Source: Flexivirga caeni (GTDB lineage Bacteria; Actinomycetota; Actinomycetes; Actinomycetales; Dermatophilaceae). Taken from it: 64,000 bases of DNA. The number at the start of each line of letters is the position of its first letter. Positions within the stretch are counted from its first letter, which is position 1. The position numbers and the translations under genes were made by a program. Positions 53,376 through 61,192 of this stretch are shown piece by piece. Where the stretch lies: contig NZ_RJJQ01000001.1 in assembly GCF_003724155.1 (NCBI RefSeq), positions 372,001-436,000 of the forward strand, read 5' to 3'. Under the pieces are notes generated by a model, which was given only the letters and a program-made list of their open reading frames with translations, did no database searches and was not told where the DNA came from.

Positions 53376-54443
53376 CTACGGCTGCGCCATCGGCACCCGG
53401 ACCGACGAGTGCCCGCAGGTCACCGTCACCACCAGCGGCTCGATCGACTTCGGTATGGCGGGAGCGGCGGTCACGGCATACAGGACGCCGCCGGTTGCTG
53501 CGGGACGCTGGGTGACGACCAGTTTCCGCTGCCCCGGCGCATGTGCGCTGATGGCAGCCGGAGCCCAGCCGTAGGCGACTCGCGGCGCCTCTGCACCACC
53601 GCTGATACCGGCCAGCTCCTGCCCGATCGGCTGCGGCGGCGGTGACGCGCCGGGCTTGTTGAGTTGCAGCCGGTCGCCGCTGCGCACCAGCAACAGCTGA
53701 TCCGCATGCGGGTCGTCCGGCGACGGCTGAGTCCGGAACACGAGCGTCGCGACCGCCGCGGGAGGACTGGGCATGACGAGCGCGTCATACGTGCCGGCAT
53801 TCGAATCCACGAATACGAGACCGATCGGCGTAAACCCTTGCAGTGCAACAGCATCGGGCCACAGCAAGGTAGCTCCCACGAGAGTCCCCCATTGCAGCTC
53901 GACGCTCGTTGCCGGCTGACGGTCCGGCGGGAAGACCAGCCGGAGGCCGTAGCCGTTCACCTCCGCACCGGCGATCAGGAAGAGGGCGCCGCCGAAGTGT
54001 CCGGTGACGATCTGGCCCGCTTGGGGCATGGCGACCGTGACGGGCTCAGGACCGCGAGCGTCAACCGACCCGATCCGGTATGCCGTGGCCGGCCGACCAA
54101 CGTCGCTGATGGAGATCATGCGGTGCGCGCCGCTGGGGAAGGTTGCCATGAGCGCTGCGATCCCCGGCCCGACATACTCGGTTGCCGGCGTGTCCGCGGG
54201 CCGTTTCGCGGGGGTGGTCGAGGCCGCCAGGTGGCGCGCAACCGGCACCGCCGCGGCACCAAGCACAGCCGCGGCGGCCACTCCGATAGCCGAACGCCGC
54301 CGCAGTTGCCGGCGTCGCAGGATCGAGTCCCCGGCGCGCACGATGTCGTCGAGCTGCACCGTCAGGGTGGGCGGAAGCGTCACGTGCGCCATCGACTCGC
54401 GCAACCGCCGCTCCACCGAGGCATCGTCCGCAGGCATGGTCAT
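53376..54443 (-). CDS. Membrane-anchored partner of the ECF sigma factor
   Basis: 355 residues: a 48-residue cytoplasmic N-terminus with two amphipathic helices (SVERRLRESMAHVTL, LDDIVRAGDSILRRRQL), one membrane helix (about 50-68), a proline-rich stalk and a large extracytoplasmic beta-rich domain. The start overlaps the sigma-factor stop (ATGA). This is the position of an anti-sigma factor, but no HxxxCxxC zinc motif is visible, so it would be a different type. Function in sequestering sigma is an inference from operon position. Confidence 0.75.
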   Translation of the reverse strand: MTMPADDASVERRLRESMAHVTLPPTLTVQLDDIVRAGDSILRRRQLRRRSAIGVAAAAVLGAAAVPVARHLAASTTPAKRPADTPATEYVGPGIAALMATFPSGAHRMISISDVGRPATAYRIGSVDARGPEPVTVAMPQAGQIVTGHFGGALFLIAGAEVNGYGLRLVFPPDRQPATSVELQWGTLVGATLLWPDAVALQGFTPIGLVFVDSNAGTYDALVMPSPPAAVATLVFRTQPSPDDPHADQLLLVRSGDRLQLNKPGASPPPQPIGQELAGISGGAEAPRVAYGWAPAAISAHAPGQRKLVVTQRPAATGGVLYAVTAAPAIPKSIEPLVVTVTCGHSSVRVPMAQP

Positions 54444-54946
54444 CGCCGGTCATCTCCTGTCAGGGTTGTCAGGTCCCGCAGCGCTGCCAGGCCGCGGGAA
54501 GCCGCCGACTTGACAGCCCCGAGCGAGATTCCGAGGGCGTCGGCGACCTGTCGCTCCGAAAGATCGGCGTAGTAACGCAGCACGACCACTTTTCGCTGCT
54601 GCTCCGGCAGGTGGCGGAGCAGTCGCACGATCTCGTCACGGTGATCGACGTCCGATGTCTTCCCGACCGCCGCGAGCTGCCGTGCCTCGATCTCCCCAGT
54701 CGGCACTTCTCGACGGGTGCGGCGCCAGGAGTCGGTGTGCTCGTTGACCACGATGCGCCGCACATAGGCGAGCGCCTCGGCCCGGCGAATGCGCGGCCAG
54801 GCTACATAGGCCTTCACGAACGCGGCCTGCACGAGGTCCTGTGACTGGTCGACACGTCCGGTGATCAGCCACGCGGTGCGCAGGAGCGCCGGGGTCGCTT
54901 CACGGACGAAGTCCGCGAAGTCCGCCCGCGGGTCGCGTCCCGTCAT
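54440..54946 (-). CDS. ECF RNA polymerase sigma factor (SigE family, SigE70-like)
   Basis: 168 residues. Region 2 (ADFADFVREATPALLRTAWLITG ... LVQAAFVKAYVAWPRI) and region 4 (LPEQQRKVVVLRYYADLSERQVADALGISLGAVKSAASRGLAAL) are complete. The N-terminal FADFVREATPALLRTA form is typical of the actinobacterial SigE-like ECF group. The start ATG lies in a GTATGAC motif. It is co-transcribed with the membrane partner that follows. Autoregulation is likely but no -35/-10 pair of ECF type is clear upstream. Confidence 0.93.
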   Translation of the reverse strand: MTGRDPRADFADFVREATPALLRTAWLITGRVDQSQDLVQAAFVKAYVAWPRIRRAEALAYVRRIVVNEHTDSWRRTRREVPTGEIEARQLAAVGKTSDVDHRDEIVRLLRHLPEQQRKVVVLRYYADLSERQVADALGISLGAVKSAASRGLAALRDLTTLTGDDRR

Positions 54947-55000
54947 ACGCCACCTCCCTGTCGCAGTCTCCTACGCAGACGGGTCCGGAAAGGTTGCTTC

Positions 55001-55074
55001 GCCGAGTGACGGCTTCCTCGCCGAATGACGGCGGTATGACGCCGTCGCTCGCGGAGGAAGCCGTCACTCGCGGC
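55001..55074. repeat. Long palindrome, family B copy 1
   Basis: Arms of about 33 bp (55001-55033 and 55040-55074) pair around a GTAT centre. Repeated units GAGTGACGGCTTCCTC and GAATGACGGC occur in each arm. It lies between the divergent ECF sigma gene and csoR, next to the CsoR operator, so it is not a simple end-of-gene terminator. The second copy is at 63393-63466. Confidence 0.85.
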
Positions 55075-55079
55075 TAGGG

Positions 55080-55096
55080 ATACCCCAGTGGGGTAT
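55080..55096 (+). promoter_or_regulatory. csoR: CsoR operator
   Basis: ATACCCCAGTGGGGTAT is a palindrome with 7-bp arms around AGT, 9 bp upstream of the csoR start codon. It matches the GC-rich copper-regulator operator (TACCCC...GGGGTA) recognised by CsoR proteins. Copper-free CsoR would cover the promoter or ribosome-binding region of its own operon. Confidence 0.88.
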
Positions 55097-55105
55097 GCTC
55101 GCCGT

Positions 55106-55387
55106 ATGGCGGGCTACACGGGGACCAAGGACGACTACCTGAAGCGACTGCGCCGCATCGAGGGGCAGGTGCGCGGGATTCAGCGCATGGTCGAGGAAGA
55201 CACCTACTGCATCGACGTGCTGACGCAGGTCAGCGCGGTGACCAAGGCGTTGCAGAACGTCAGCCTCGGCCTGCTGGAGGACCACGTCGGGCACTGCGTG
55301 GTCGACGCCGCGCGCGAGTCCGACGAGGCCGCCGCCGCGAAAGTCCGCGAGGCGTCCGACGCGATCGCGCGCCTGGTCCGCAGCTGA
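55106..55387 (+). CDS. csoR: Copper-sensing repressor CsoR
   Basis: 93 residues, all helical. The three Cu(I) ligands are in the expected places: C35 (DTYCIDVLTQ), H60 and C64 (DHVGHCVVDAA). YLKRLRRIEGQVRGIQRM is the DNA-binding helix. It represses the csoR-copZ operon until Cu(I) binds. ATG 55106 gives the correct N-terminus and lies in a GTATGGC motif; ATG 55088 would overlap the operator. Confidence 0.95.
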   Translation: MAGYTGTKDDYLKRLRRIEGQVRGIQRMVEEDTYCIDVLTQVSAVTKALQNVSLGLLEDHVGHCVVDAARESDEAAAAKVREASDAIARLVRS

Positions 55388-55425
55388 CCCCGCCCGCAAC
55401 GCCACCATCGAAGAAGGAGTTCTCC

Positions 55426-55641
55426 ATGACCCAGACGGCGATCCTCGTGCACGGAATGACCTGCGGCCACTGCGTCAGCGCGGTGACCGAGGAACTCAAG
55501 GCGATCGACGGCGTGCAGGAGGTGCAGATCGACCTGCACGAGGGCGGCGATTCGCCGGTCGTCATCACGAGCGAGCGCGAACTCGACGCGCAGGCCGTCG
55601 TGGACGCCGTCGACGAGGCCGGCTATCAGGTGGTCGGCTGA
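55426..55641 (+). CDS. copZ: CopZ-like copper chaperone (HMA domain)
   Basis: 71 residues with a single HMA domain; copper-binding GMTCGHC (C13, C16). It hands Cu(I) to a P-type ATPase or to CsoR. AAGGAG lies 7 nt before ATG 55426, 38 bp after csoR. The usual copA ATPase does not follow, because a strong terminator comes 17 bp later, so any copper exporter is elsewhere. Confidence 0.93.
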   Translation: MTQTAILVHGMTCGHCVSAVTEELKAIDGVQEVQIDLHEGGDSPVVITSERELDAQAVVDAVDEAGYQVVG

Positions 55642-55658
55642 AACACTACAACGATGGC

Positions 55659-55686
55659 GCGGCGCGGACCGAAGGGTCCGCGCCGC
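55659..55686. terminator. Strong hairpin terminator after copZ
   Basis: GCGGCGCGGACC-GAAG-GGTCCGCGCCGC: a perfect 12-bp stem with a tetraloop, between convergent copZ and VOC genes. Confidence 0.85.
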
Positions 55687-55702
55687 GTCATTGTCGTCAG
55701 GG

Positions 55703-56356
55703 TCAGATGCTGACTTCGCCGTTGGCGCAGGTGAACTTCACCGACATGACGCCAGGGGTGCCGTGCGGTGCTGCGAAGTCGAAGTCGATTTCCGGCTCCC
55801 ACTCGTCGCGGTCCACACCGGGCTCGCCGACGAGACCGAGCCATTCGCGGACCCGGTCGGGCGACCCGGCGATCTGCAGGCCCGCGAGCGTGGCGGTCGT
55901 CGGCCCCTCGGCCGACGGGTGGTACTCGGTCGACTGCCACTCGATGAAGAACGGCACCTGCGGGTCGGCCATCAGGCCGCGTATGCCGATCTGCTTCCAG
56001 CAGATCTCGACCCCGTCGGGGCGGTGCCGGTTGCCCGGAACGGCGCTGCGACCGAGCAGTCGCTCGGGGATGGACATGTCCTCGACCTCGACGACCCAGC
56101 CCAGCCAGCCGCCTCCCGCGGCCGAACGGGCGCGGACCGCCTGACCGAACGGCGCCTTGTCGGACGCCGGGTGGTCGAGCACCTCCACGACCTCGACGAA
56201 GCGGTGGTCGGTCAGCGGGATGATCGAGTTGCGAGTGCCGAAGCGTGGGTGCAACCCGCCGTCGACCGGCTCGACGCCCAGCAGATCGCCCAGCCGCTTC
56301 GCCGTCGCGACCATTCCGTCGGGCTCTGCGGCAAAAACCAGATGATCAACTCGCAT
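55703..56356 (-). CDS. VOC/glyoxalase-like domain protein
   Basis: 217 residues. MRVDHLVFAAEPDGM begins the glyoxalase-like domain (Glyoxalase_3 type), with SIIPLTDHRFVEVVEVLDHP as the next metal-site strand. The C-terminal part lacks a second complete VOC domain. The substrate is unknown. ATG 56356 is the only start consistent with the domain. It is separated from the methyltransferase gene by 27 bp on the same strand. Confidence 0.78.
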   Translation of the reverse strand: MRVDHLVFAAEPDGMVATAKRLGDLLGVEPVDGGLHPRFGTRNSIIPLTDHRFVEVVEVLDHPASDKAPFGQAVRARSAAGGGWLGWVVEVEDMSIPERLLGRSAVPGNRHRPDGVEICWKQIGIRGLMADPQVPFFIEWQSTEYHPSAEGPTTATLAGLQIAGSPDRVREWLGLVGEPGVDRDEWEPEIDFDFAAPHGTPGVMSVKFTCANGEVSI

Positions 56357-56383
56357 GAACCGATCGTGCCATTGTGCTCCGGA

Positions 56384-57199
56384 TCAGCGTGCAGCGGGTC
56401 CGCGCTGCCGCACCGCCTCGTAGAGCACGATCGCGGCGGAAGTGGCCACGTTCAGCGAGTTTGCCTTGCCACCCATCGGGATGCGCACCTGCACATCGGC
56501 GACGTCGAGCACCTCGCGAGACAGCCCCTCCTTCTCCGTGCCGACCGCGATGGCGATGGGTCCGGTCAGGTCGACGTCTGTGTGCAGCGCGGTCGCTGCC
56601 GGCGTCGCCGCGACCACCTGGATGCCTCGATCGCGTGCCCACGCCAGGGTTTCCGCCGTCGTCGCAGTCGCAACCGGCACGGAGAAGACCGTGCCCTTGG
56701 AGCTGCGTACGACGTTCGGATTGCCCCAGTCGGTGACCGGGTCGGCGGCGACGACGGCATCCACCCCGGCGGCGTCCGCGGTGCGCAGCATTGCGCCGAG
56801 ATTGCCCGGTTTCTCGACGCTTTCGGCGATCAGCACCAGTGGCGCCGCCGGCAACAGCAGCTCGCGCGGAGTCGCACCGACCGCGGGCACGACCGCGAGG
56901 AACCCGTCCGCGCCCTCCCGGTAAGCGACCTTCTCGAATGCCGGCCGGCTCAGCCGGACCACCTGCGCGTGCGCGGCACGGGCGGCCCGCACGACGTCGT
57001 CCTGAGCTCGTGGGTCGGCCATGAGTTCGGGACACACGAAGAGTTCATGGGGTCGCACGCCGGCCGACAGTGCGAGCGCGAGTTCGTCATACCCCTCGAG
57101 CAAGGTGCGGCCGGTCTCGTCCCTCGTGCGGCGGCGGCGCAGCGCGACGAGCGCCTTCAACCGTGGGTTCGCCGCCGACGTGATCGTCTGGTCGCTCAC
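56384..57199 (-). CDS. SpoU/TrmH-family RNA 2'-O-methyltransferase
   Basis: 271 residues: N-terminal substrate-binding domain (ITSAANPRLKALVALRRRRTR, YDELALALSAG), then the SPOUT knot: motif 1 SVEKPGNLGAMLRTADAAG, motif 2 GTEKEGLS and motif 3 IPMGGKANSLNVATSAAIVLYEA. It methylates ribose in 23S rRNA or tRNA; the exact site is not predictable. GTG 57199 start; the stop of the HAD gene is 2 bp upstream, so the two are co-transcribed. Confidence 0.9.
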   Translation of the reverse strand: MSDQTITSAANPRLKALVALRRRRTRDETGRTLLEGYDELALALSAGVRPHELFVCPELMADPRAQDDVVRAARAAHAQVVRLSRPAFEKVAYREGADGFLAVVPAVGATPRELLLPAAPLVLIAESVEKPGNLGAMLRTADAAGVDAVVAADPVTDWGNPNVVRSSKGTVFSVPVATATTAETLAWARDRGIQVVAATPAATALHTDVDLTGPIAIAVGTEKEGLSREVLDVADVQVRIPMGGKANSLNVATSAAIVLYEAVRQRGPAAR

Positions 57200-57200
57200 G

Positions 57201-57983
57201 TCATACCAGCTGACGGAGTATGACGGCGACGCCGTCGTCCTCGACCGGGAGCGTCACCTCGTCGGCGGCAGCGCGCACCTCGTCGGGCGCCTGGCCCATC
57301 GCGACACCACGGGCGGCCCAGCGCAGCATCTCCAGATCGTTGGTGTGGTCGCCGACCGCGACGGTGTCGGCAGGCTCGACCTGCAGCGCACGCCGGACCT
57401 GCTCCAGCGCAGAGGCTTTCGAGACCCCTTCGGGGTTCACGTCCAGCCAGGCGGTGTAGCCGACCGCATAGTTGACGCCGTGCAGCCCGAGGCGATCGAC
57501 CAGCTGCACGAAGTCCTCTGCGGTGCCGCTCGGCGACCGGAAGGTGAGCCGGGTCGTCGGCTCCTTCCCGAGCTCGTCCCATGGCAGCACCTCGACCGGG
57601 CCGATCAGCTCGCCGTCCGGGAAAGGTGCGCTGACCTTCGTGCCGACGCCTGGATCCTCCACTGCGACAACGGCATCCGGCCAGGCGTCCTTCAGCACGC
57701 GGAGTACCGGCGTCACATCGAAGGTGACCTTGTCGACGATCTCCCACTCCGTGCCATACAGCTGGGCTGTGACCGCGCCGTTGGAAGTCACAGCGAATCC
57801 CCTTGTCAGGGAGAGGAGTTCGATGACCGGAGCGGCTCCGAGAATGCTGCGCCCGGTGGCGATGACCACATGATGACCGGCGTCGGCCACCGCCTGGACC
57901 GCGTCGCGAACCTCGTCGCTGAGATGTCCGTCGTGATGGAGCAGGGTGCCGTCGATGTCGAGAGCGACCAGTTTCTTCTGCAC
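57201..57983 (-). CDS. HAD-superfamily hydrolase, Cof type
   Basis: 260 residues. HAD motif I DIDGTLL at 9-15, motif II in VIATGRS, motif III lysine region VSKASALEQV and motif IV GDHTNDLEML. The large C2 cap is typical of Cof/YbjI-like sugar or nucleotide phosphatases. GTG 57983 start. The substrate is unknown. It lies immediately upstream of the rRNA/tRNA methyltransferase. Confidence 0.9.
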   Translation of the reverse strand: MQKKLVALDIDGTLLHHDGHLSDEVRDAVQAVADAGHHVVIATGRSILGAAPVIELLSLTRGFAVTSNGAVTAQLYGTEWEIVDKVTFDVTPVLRVLKDAWPDAVVAVEDPGVGTKVSAPFPDGELIGPVEVLPWDELGKEPTTRLTFRSPSGTAEDFVQLVDRLGLHGVNYAVGYTAWLDVNPEGVSKASALEQVRRALQVEPADTVAVGDHTNDLEMLRWAARGVAMGQAPDEVRAAADEVTLPVEDDGVAVILRQLV

Positions 57984-58001
57984 GCCGCAAGCCTATGGAG
58001 G

Positions 58002-59510
58002 CTAGTGCGCACGGGCGCGGGAGGCACGCCGGGTCACCAGGACGACCAGCACGCCGGCGAGCAGGGTAACCACGGCACCCGCACGCAGCGCGGTGTTCGC
58101 GCCCGAGACGAAGGCGTCGGCGATGCCGGCGTGAGCCCCTGGGTCGAGCGCCAGCGCGCCGGCGACCGTGCGCGGCACCGGGTGATGGGATTGCAACGAC
58201 GTCGGCAGATGCGCAGCGAAGCCGGCGACGGTGATCGTGCCCGCGACGGCGACGCCCAGCGCACTGCCGAACTCCCGAGTCGCGGACTGCAGGCCGCCCG
58301 CCACACCGGCCTGCACGGCGGGCAGGCTGCTGGTCAGCTCCGCCGTGAGCACCGGCAGGGCAAGGGCGAATCCGACGCCCAGGACGACCTGCCAGGCCGC
58401 GTAACCGGCGAACGGCGAATGCGTGGCCGTCGACAACCCCAGCAACCCGGCGCCGATAGCGACGAAACCTCCCGCGAGCGTGGGCCAGACGCCAACCCGG
58501 GCGGCGAGTGCGGGGACGAGCCGGCCCAGCAACACCATCGGAACGGTCAGCGGCAGTGTCGCCAGGCCGGCCTGGAGCACGGAGAACCCGCGGCTGTACT
58601 GCATCAGCGAGGCGTTGAGATAGAAGAAGCCGAAGCTGCCGAACCACAGCGTCACCATGCCCACACTGGAGCCCGTCAGCAGTTGCGCACGGAAGAGTCG
58701 CGGATCGAGCAGGGGGTGTTCGATGCGCAGTTCGACCAGGACCCACGCGACCGAAAGCAGGACGCCCAGCACGAATGCTCCGAGGACCAGCGCGCTGTGC
58801 CAGCCGTGTTGCGGACCCTCGATGATGCCGCCGAACAGCAGGAACGTGGCCGCGACCAGCAAGGCGGTGCCGGGCACGTCAATGCTGCGGAACACCCGGG
58901 CGCTGCGCGTCGCGCCGAGGCCGATTGCGACACCGCACAGCAGCGTCACCGGGACCGCTCCCCAGAACAACGCCTGCCAGGAGCCCGTGTTCAGCAACGC
59001 GCCGCCGGCCAGATTGCCCACGACGCCGCCCAGTCCGGAGATCGCTCCCCACATGCCCAGCGCCCGCTTGCGCCGCTCGGGCTGCGTCGCATGCACCAGC
59101 ACCCCGACGCAGTTGGGCAGCACGAGCGCCGCGCCGAACCCGGAGACGATCCGCCCGGTCAGCATGGCCGGCACGCTCGTCGCCAGGGCGCAGGTCACCA
59201 AACCAGCGGCGAAAACCGCCAGGCCGGCCATGACGCAGCCCTTGCGGCCCACCCGGTCACCCAGCGCACCAGCCGGTATGACGAGACACGCAAACACGAT
59301 CACGTACGCGTCCACGATCCACAGCAGCTGTGAGGAGTCCGGTCGCAGCCGGCTGCTCGCCAGCAACGGCACGGCAAGGTTGACGGCTGCGACGAAGCCC
59401 ACCACGAGGACGGTGCAGGCCGAGGTCGCGATCAGGGTGAGCCGCTCGTGCCGGTCGCGCTCCCGCTCCAGTCGCGGATCTTGTTGCAGAGCAGCTGATT
59501 TCGTGATCAT
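58002..59510 (-). CDS. DHA2-family MFS exporter
   Basis: 502 residues with about 14 TM segments. Motif A GALGDRVGRKGCV and motif C-like GGVVGNLAGGALL mark an antiporter of the EmrB/QacA type. It overlaps the SDR gene by 4 nt (ATGA), so it is co-translated. With the divergent TetR gene it forms a typical inducible efflux locus. ATG 59510. Confidence 0.9.
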   Translation of the reverse strand: MITKSAALQQDPRLERERDRHERLTLIATSACTVLVVGFVAAVNLAVPLLASSRLRPDSSQLLWIVDAYVIVFACLVIPAGALGDRVGRKGCVMAGLAVFAAGLVTCALATSVPAMLTGRIVSGFGAALVLPNCVGVLVHATQPERRKRALGMWGAISGLGGVVGNLAGGALLNTGSWQALFWGAVPVTLLCGVAIGLGATRSARVFRSIDVPGTALLVAATFLLFGGIIEGPQHGWHSALVLGAFVLGVLLSVAWVLVELRIEHPLLDPRLFRAQLLTGSSVGMVTLWFGSFGFFYLNASLMQYSRGFSVLQAGLATLPLTVPMVLLGRLVPALAARVGVWPTLAGGFVAIGAGLLGLSTATHSPFAGYAAWQVVLGVGFALALPVLTAELTSSLPAVQAGVAGGLQSATREFGSALGVAVAGTITVAGFAAHLPTSLQSHHPVPRTVAGALALDPGAHAGIADAFVSGANTALRAGAVVTLLAGVLVVLVTRRASRARAH

Positions 59511-60415
59511 GAGGTGGGCAGCTCCTGGGTGTAGGCACCGGAGCGGATGTCGTCGAGCAGCGTCGGGCCGGTCGGCTGCCAGCCGAGCAGTTCGCGGGTC
59601 GCCGCGCTGGAACCCGTCATCGTCTGCCCGAAGAAGTGCCCGACGACGCCGAAGTGCCGGGCCGCGTCCGCCGCCGCGACGCGCACGACCGGCAGGCCGA
59701 GGGCCATCCCGACTTCTTCGGCTATCTGCCTGGTGAGCACCGACTCCTCGGCAACCGCGTGCACGCGAGTGCCCCCAGGAGCTTCCTCCAGCGCGAGCCG
59801 GATCAGCCGTGCGGCGTCGGTGACGTGCACTGCCGACCAGGCGGCCGCTCCGTCGTCGATGTAACCGGAGACGCCATTGCGTCGTGCAGCGGCGGTCAGC
59901 CAGTTGACGAATCCCCAGTCGCCGCAGCCGTGCACGCTCGGTGCGAACCGCACCGCGATCGACCGGATGAGGCGGCTGCTCGCTTCGAGCGCGAGGTTCT
60001 CGCTGCCGCCCCGATCCGAGCCCGGACCAACGGCGGGAGATGAGTCGGACTCCAGCACGGCCCGTCCTTTGACGATGCCGGAAAGCCCGTTCGCGACGAC
60101 AACCGGCTTGCCCGAGCCTTCGAGCCCGGCGAGGAGCGCCATCACCGCCGCGCGCTCGGTGCGGTTGTTCCCTTCCTCGTCGGCCCAGTCGTGCTTGTTG
60201 GCCAGGTGGACGACTCCGTCTGCTGCACGTGCGGCCTCTCGCAGTGCGTCCGGCTGATCCAGGTCACCGCGGACGACCTGGGCACCCTTGGCCTCGAGTG
60301 CGGCGGCCGCTGCATCGGAACGGGCGAGCCCGGAGACCTCGTACCCGCTGCGGAGGAGTTCGTCCACCGTCGCCGAGCCGATCCAGCCGGTGGAACCTGT
60401 GACGAAGATGCGCAT
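59507..60415 (-). CDS. NAD(P)-dependent epimerase/dehydratase family (extended SDR)
   Basis: 302 residues. Cofactor motif TGSTGWIGSATVDELL at 6-21; the fold continues with VRGDLDQPDALREAA and AVRFAPSVHGCGDWG. The YxxxK catalytic pair is not obvious (GGSENLALEASSRLIRS), so it may act as a reductase variant or binding protein. Possibly it modifies or senses the compound exported by the coupled MFS protein. ATG 60415; divergent tetR, 177 bp away. Confidence 0.85.
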   Translation of the reverse strand: MRIFVTGSTGWIGSATVDELLRSGYEVSGLARSDAAAAALEAKGAQVVRGDLDQPDALREAARAADGVVHLANKHDWADEEGNNRTERAAVMALLAGLEGSGKPVVVANGLSGIVKGRAVLESDSSPAVGPGSDRGGSENLALEASSRLIRSIAVRFAPSVHGCGDWGFVNWLTAAARRNGVSGYIDDGAAAWSAVHVTDAARLIRLALEEAPGGTRVHAVAEESVLTRQIAEEVGMALGLPVVRVAAADAARHFGVVGHFFGQTMTGSSAATRELLGWQPTGPTLLDDIRSGAYTQELPTS

Positions 60416-60469
60416 CCCGCGATCTCCCTTCTGCCCCTGCGGGCACTGCGCCGGCGCATCGCCGACTTT

Positions 60470-60550
60470 TACGAGACACTATGTATTGAAATTAGCAGTT
60501 TCGAGGCGCGATGTCTAATAAGTGGCGATTGCGGGGCAGGCTGTCTCGTA
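60470..60550. promoter_or_regulatory. Divergent regulatory region with distant inverted 9-mers
   Basis: TACGAGACA at 60470-60478 is the exact reverse complement of TGTCTCGTA at 60542-60550, 63 bp apart, in the AT-rich gap (CTATGTATTGAAATTAGCAG) between divergent SDR-MFS and tetR genes. Each half-site would sit near one of the two promoters, as expected for a TetR-type repressor controlling both sides. A DNA-loop or two separate dimer sites are possible. Confidence 0.45.
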
Positions 60551-60592
60551 CTGTGTGCGTATGACGGTGGCAACTCCACAGAAGGGTCGTCG

Positions 60593-61192
60593 ATGATCGA
60601 GCGCCAGCAGGTCGGGCGCCCCCGCAGCGAGCAGGCGCGGGCTGCGATCCTGCACGCGGTGGACGATCTCGTCGTCGAATCCGGTTATGGCGCAGTCACT
60701 CTCAAAGGCATCGCGGAACGCGCCGGAGTGTCGCGGCAGACGATCTACCGGTGGTGGTCGACGAAGGCCGAGATCCTGCTCGAAGCAAGCGCCATCGACG
60801 CGCGCCAGGAGCTGCAGGTTCCGGCACACGAGACGCCCGCCGAGGATGTGGTCGCCTACCTCGACGCGCTGCTCGCATTCCTCAGCACGTCGGACGCCGG
60901 CACGGCCTACCGGGCGCTCGTCGGCGAAGCGCAGCACGACGCGAAGGTCGCCGAGTTGCTGCGTGATACCGACCCGGTCGGCCAGAGCGCGGCAGAGGTG
61001 ATCGAGCGCGCGCTGCCCGGCCACGAAATGCGGCTGCCCGAGGCGACGGCCGAGCTGGTCGGTCCGGTGTTCTTCTGGGTGCTGAGCGGACGCGACCCCG
61101 CCGAGCTTGACACTGGTCGGCTGGCCGCAGCCTTCCTGCGGAACGGCCCGGGCGTTAGCCGCGCGACGGCTGCTCGGCGTCGCGGCCGGTGA
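60593..61192 (+). CDS. TetR-family regulator
   Basis: 199 residues. N-terminal HTH (VTLKGIAERAGVSRQTIYRWWSTKAEILLEA, about 37-67) and a TetR_C_11-like ligand domain. Likely repressor of the divergent SDR-MFS operon. ATG 60593 has AAGGG upstream. The last 38 nt overlap the 3' end of the convergent ABC permease gene, so the two mRNAs are antisense there. Confidence 0.9.
   Translation: MIERQQVGRPRSEQARAAILHAVDDLVVESGYGAVTLKGIAERAGVSRQTIYRWWSTKAEILLEASAIDARQELQVPAHETPAEDVVAYLDALLAFLSTSDAGTAYRALVGEAQHDAKVAELLRDTDPVGQSAAEVIERALPGHEMRLPEATAELVGPVFFWVLSGRDPAELDTGRLAAAFLRNGPGVSRATAARRRGR

Noticed and set aside
60561-60596. 11-codon leader (MTVATPQKGRR) overlapping the tetR ATG
   Set aside because: It could be a coupling leader, but one occurrence, no run of regulatory codons and no attenuator stem make chance the better explanation.
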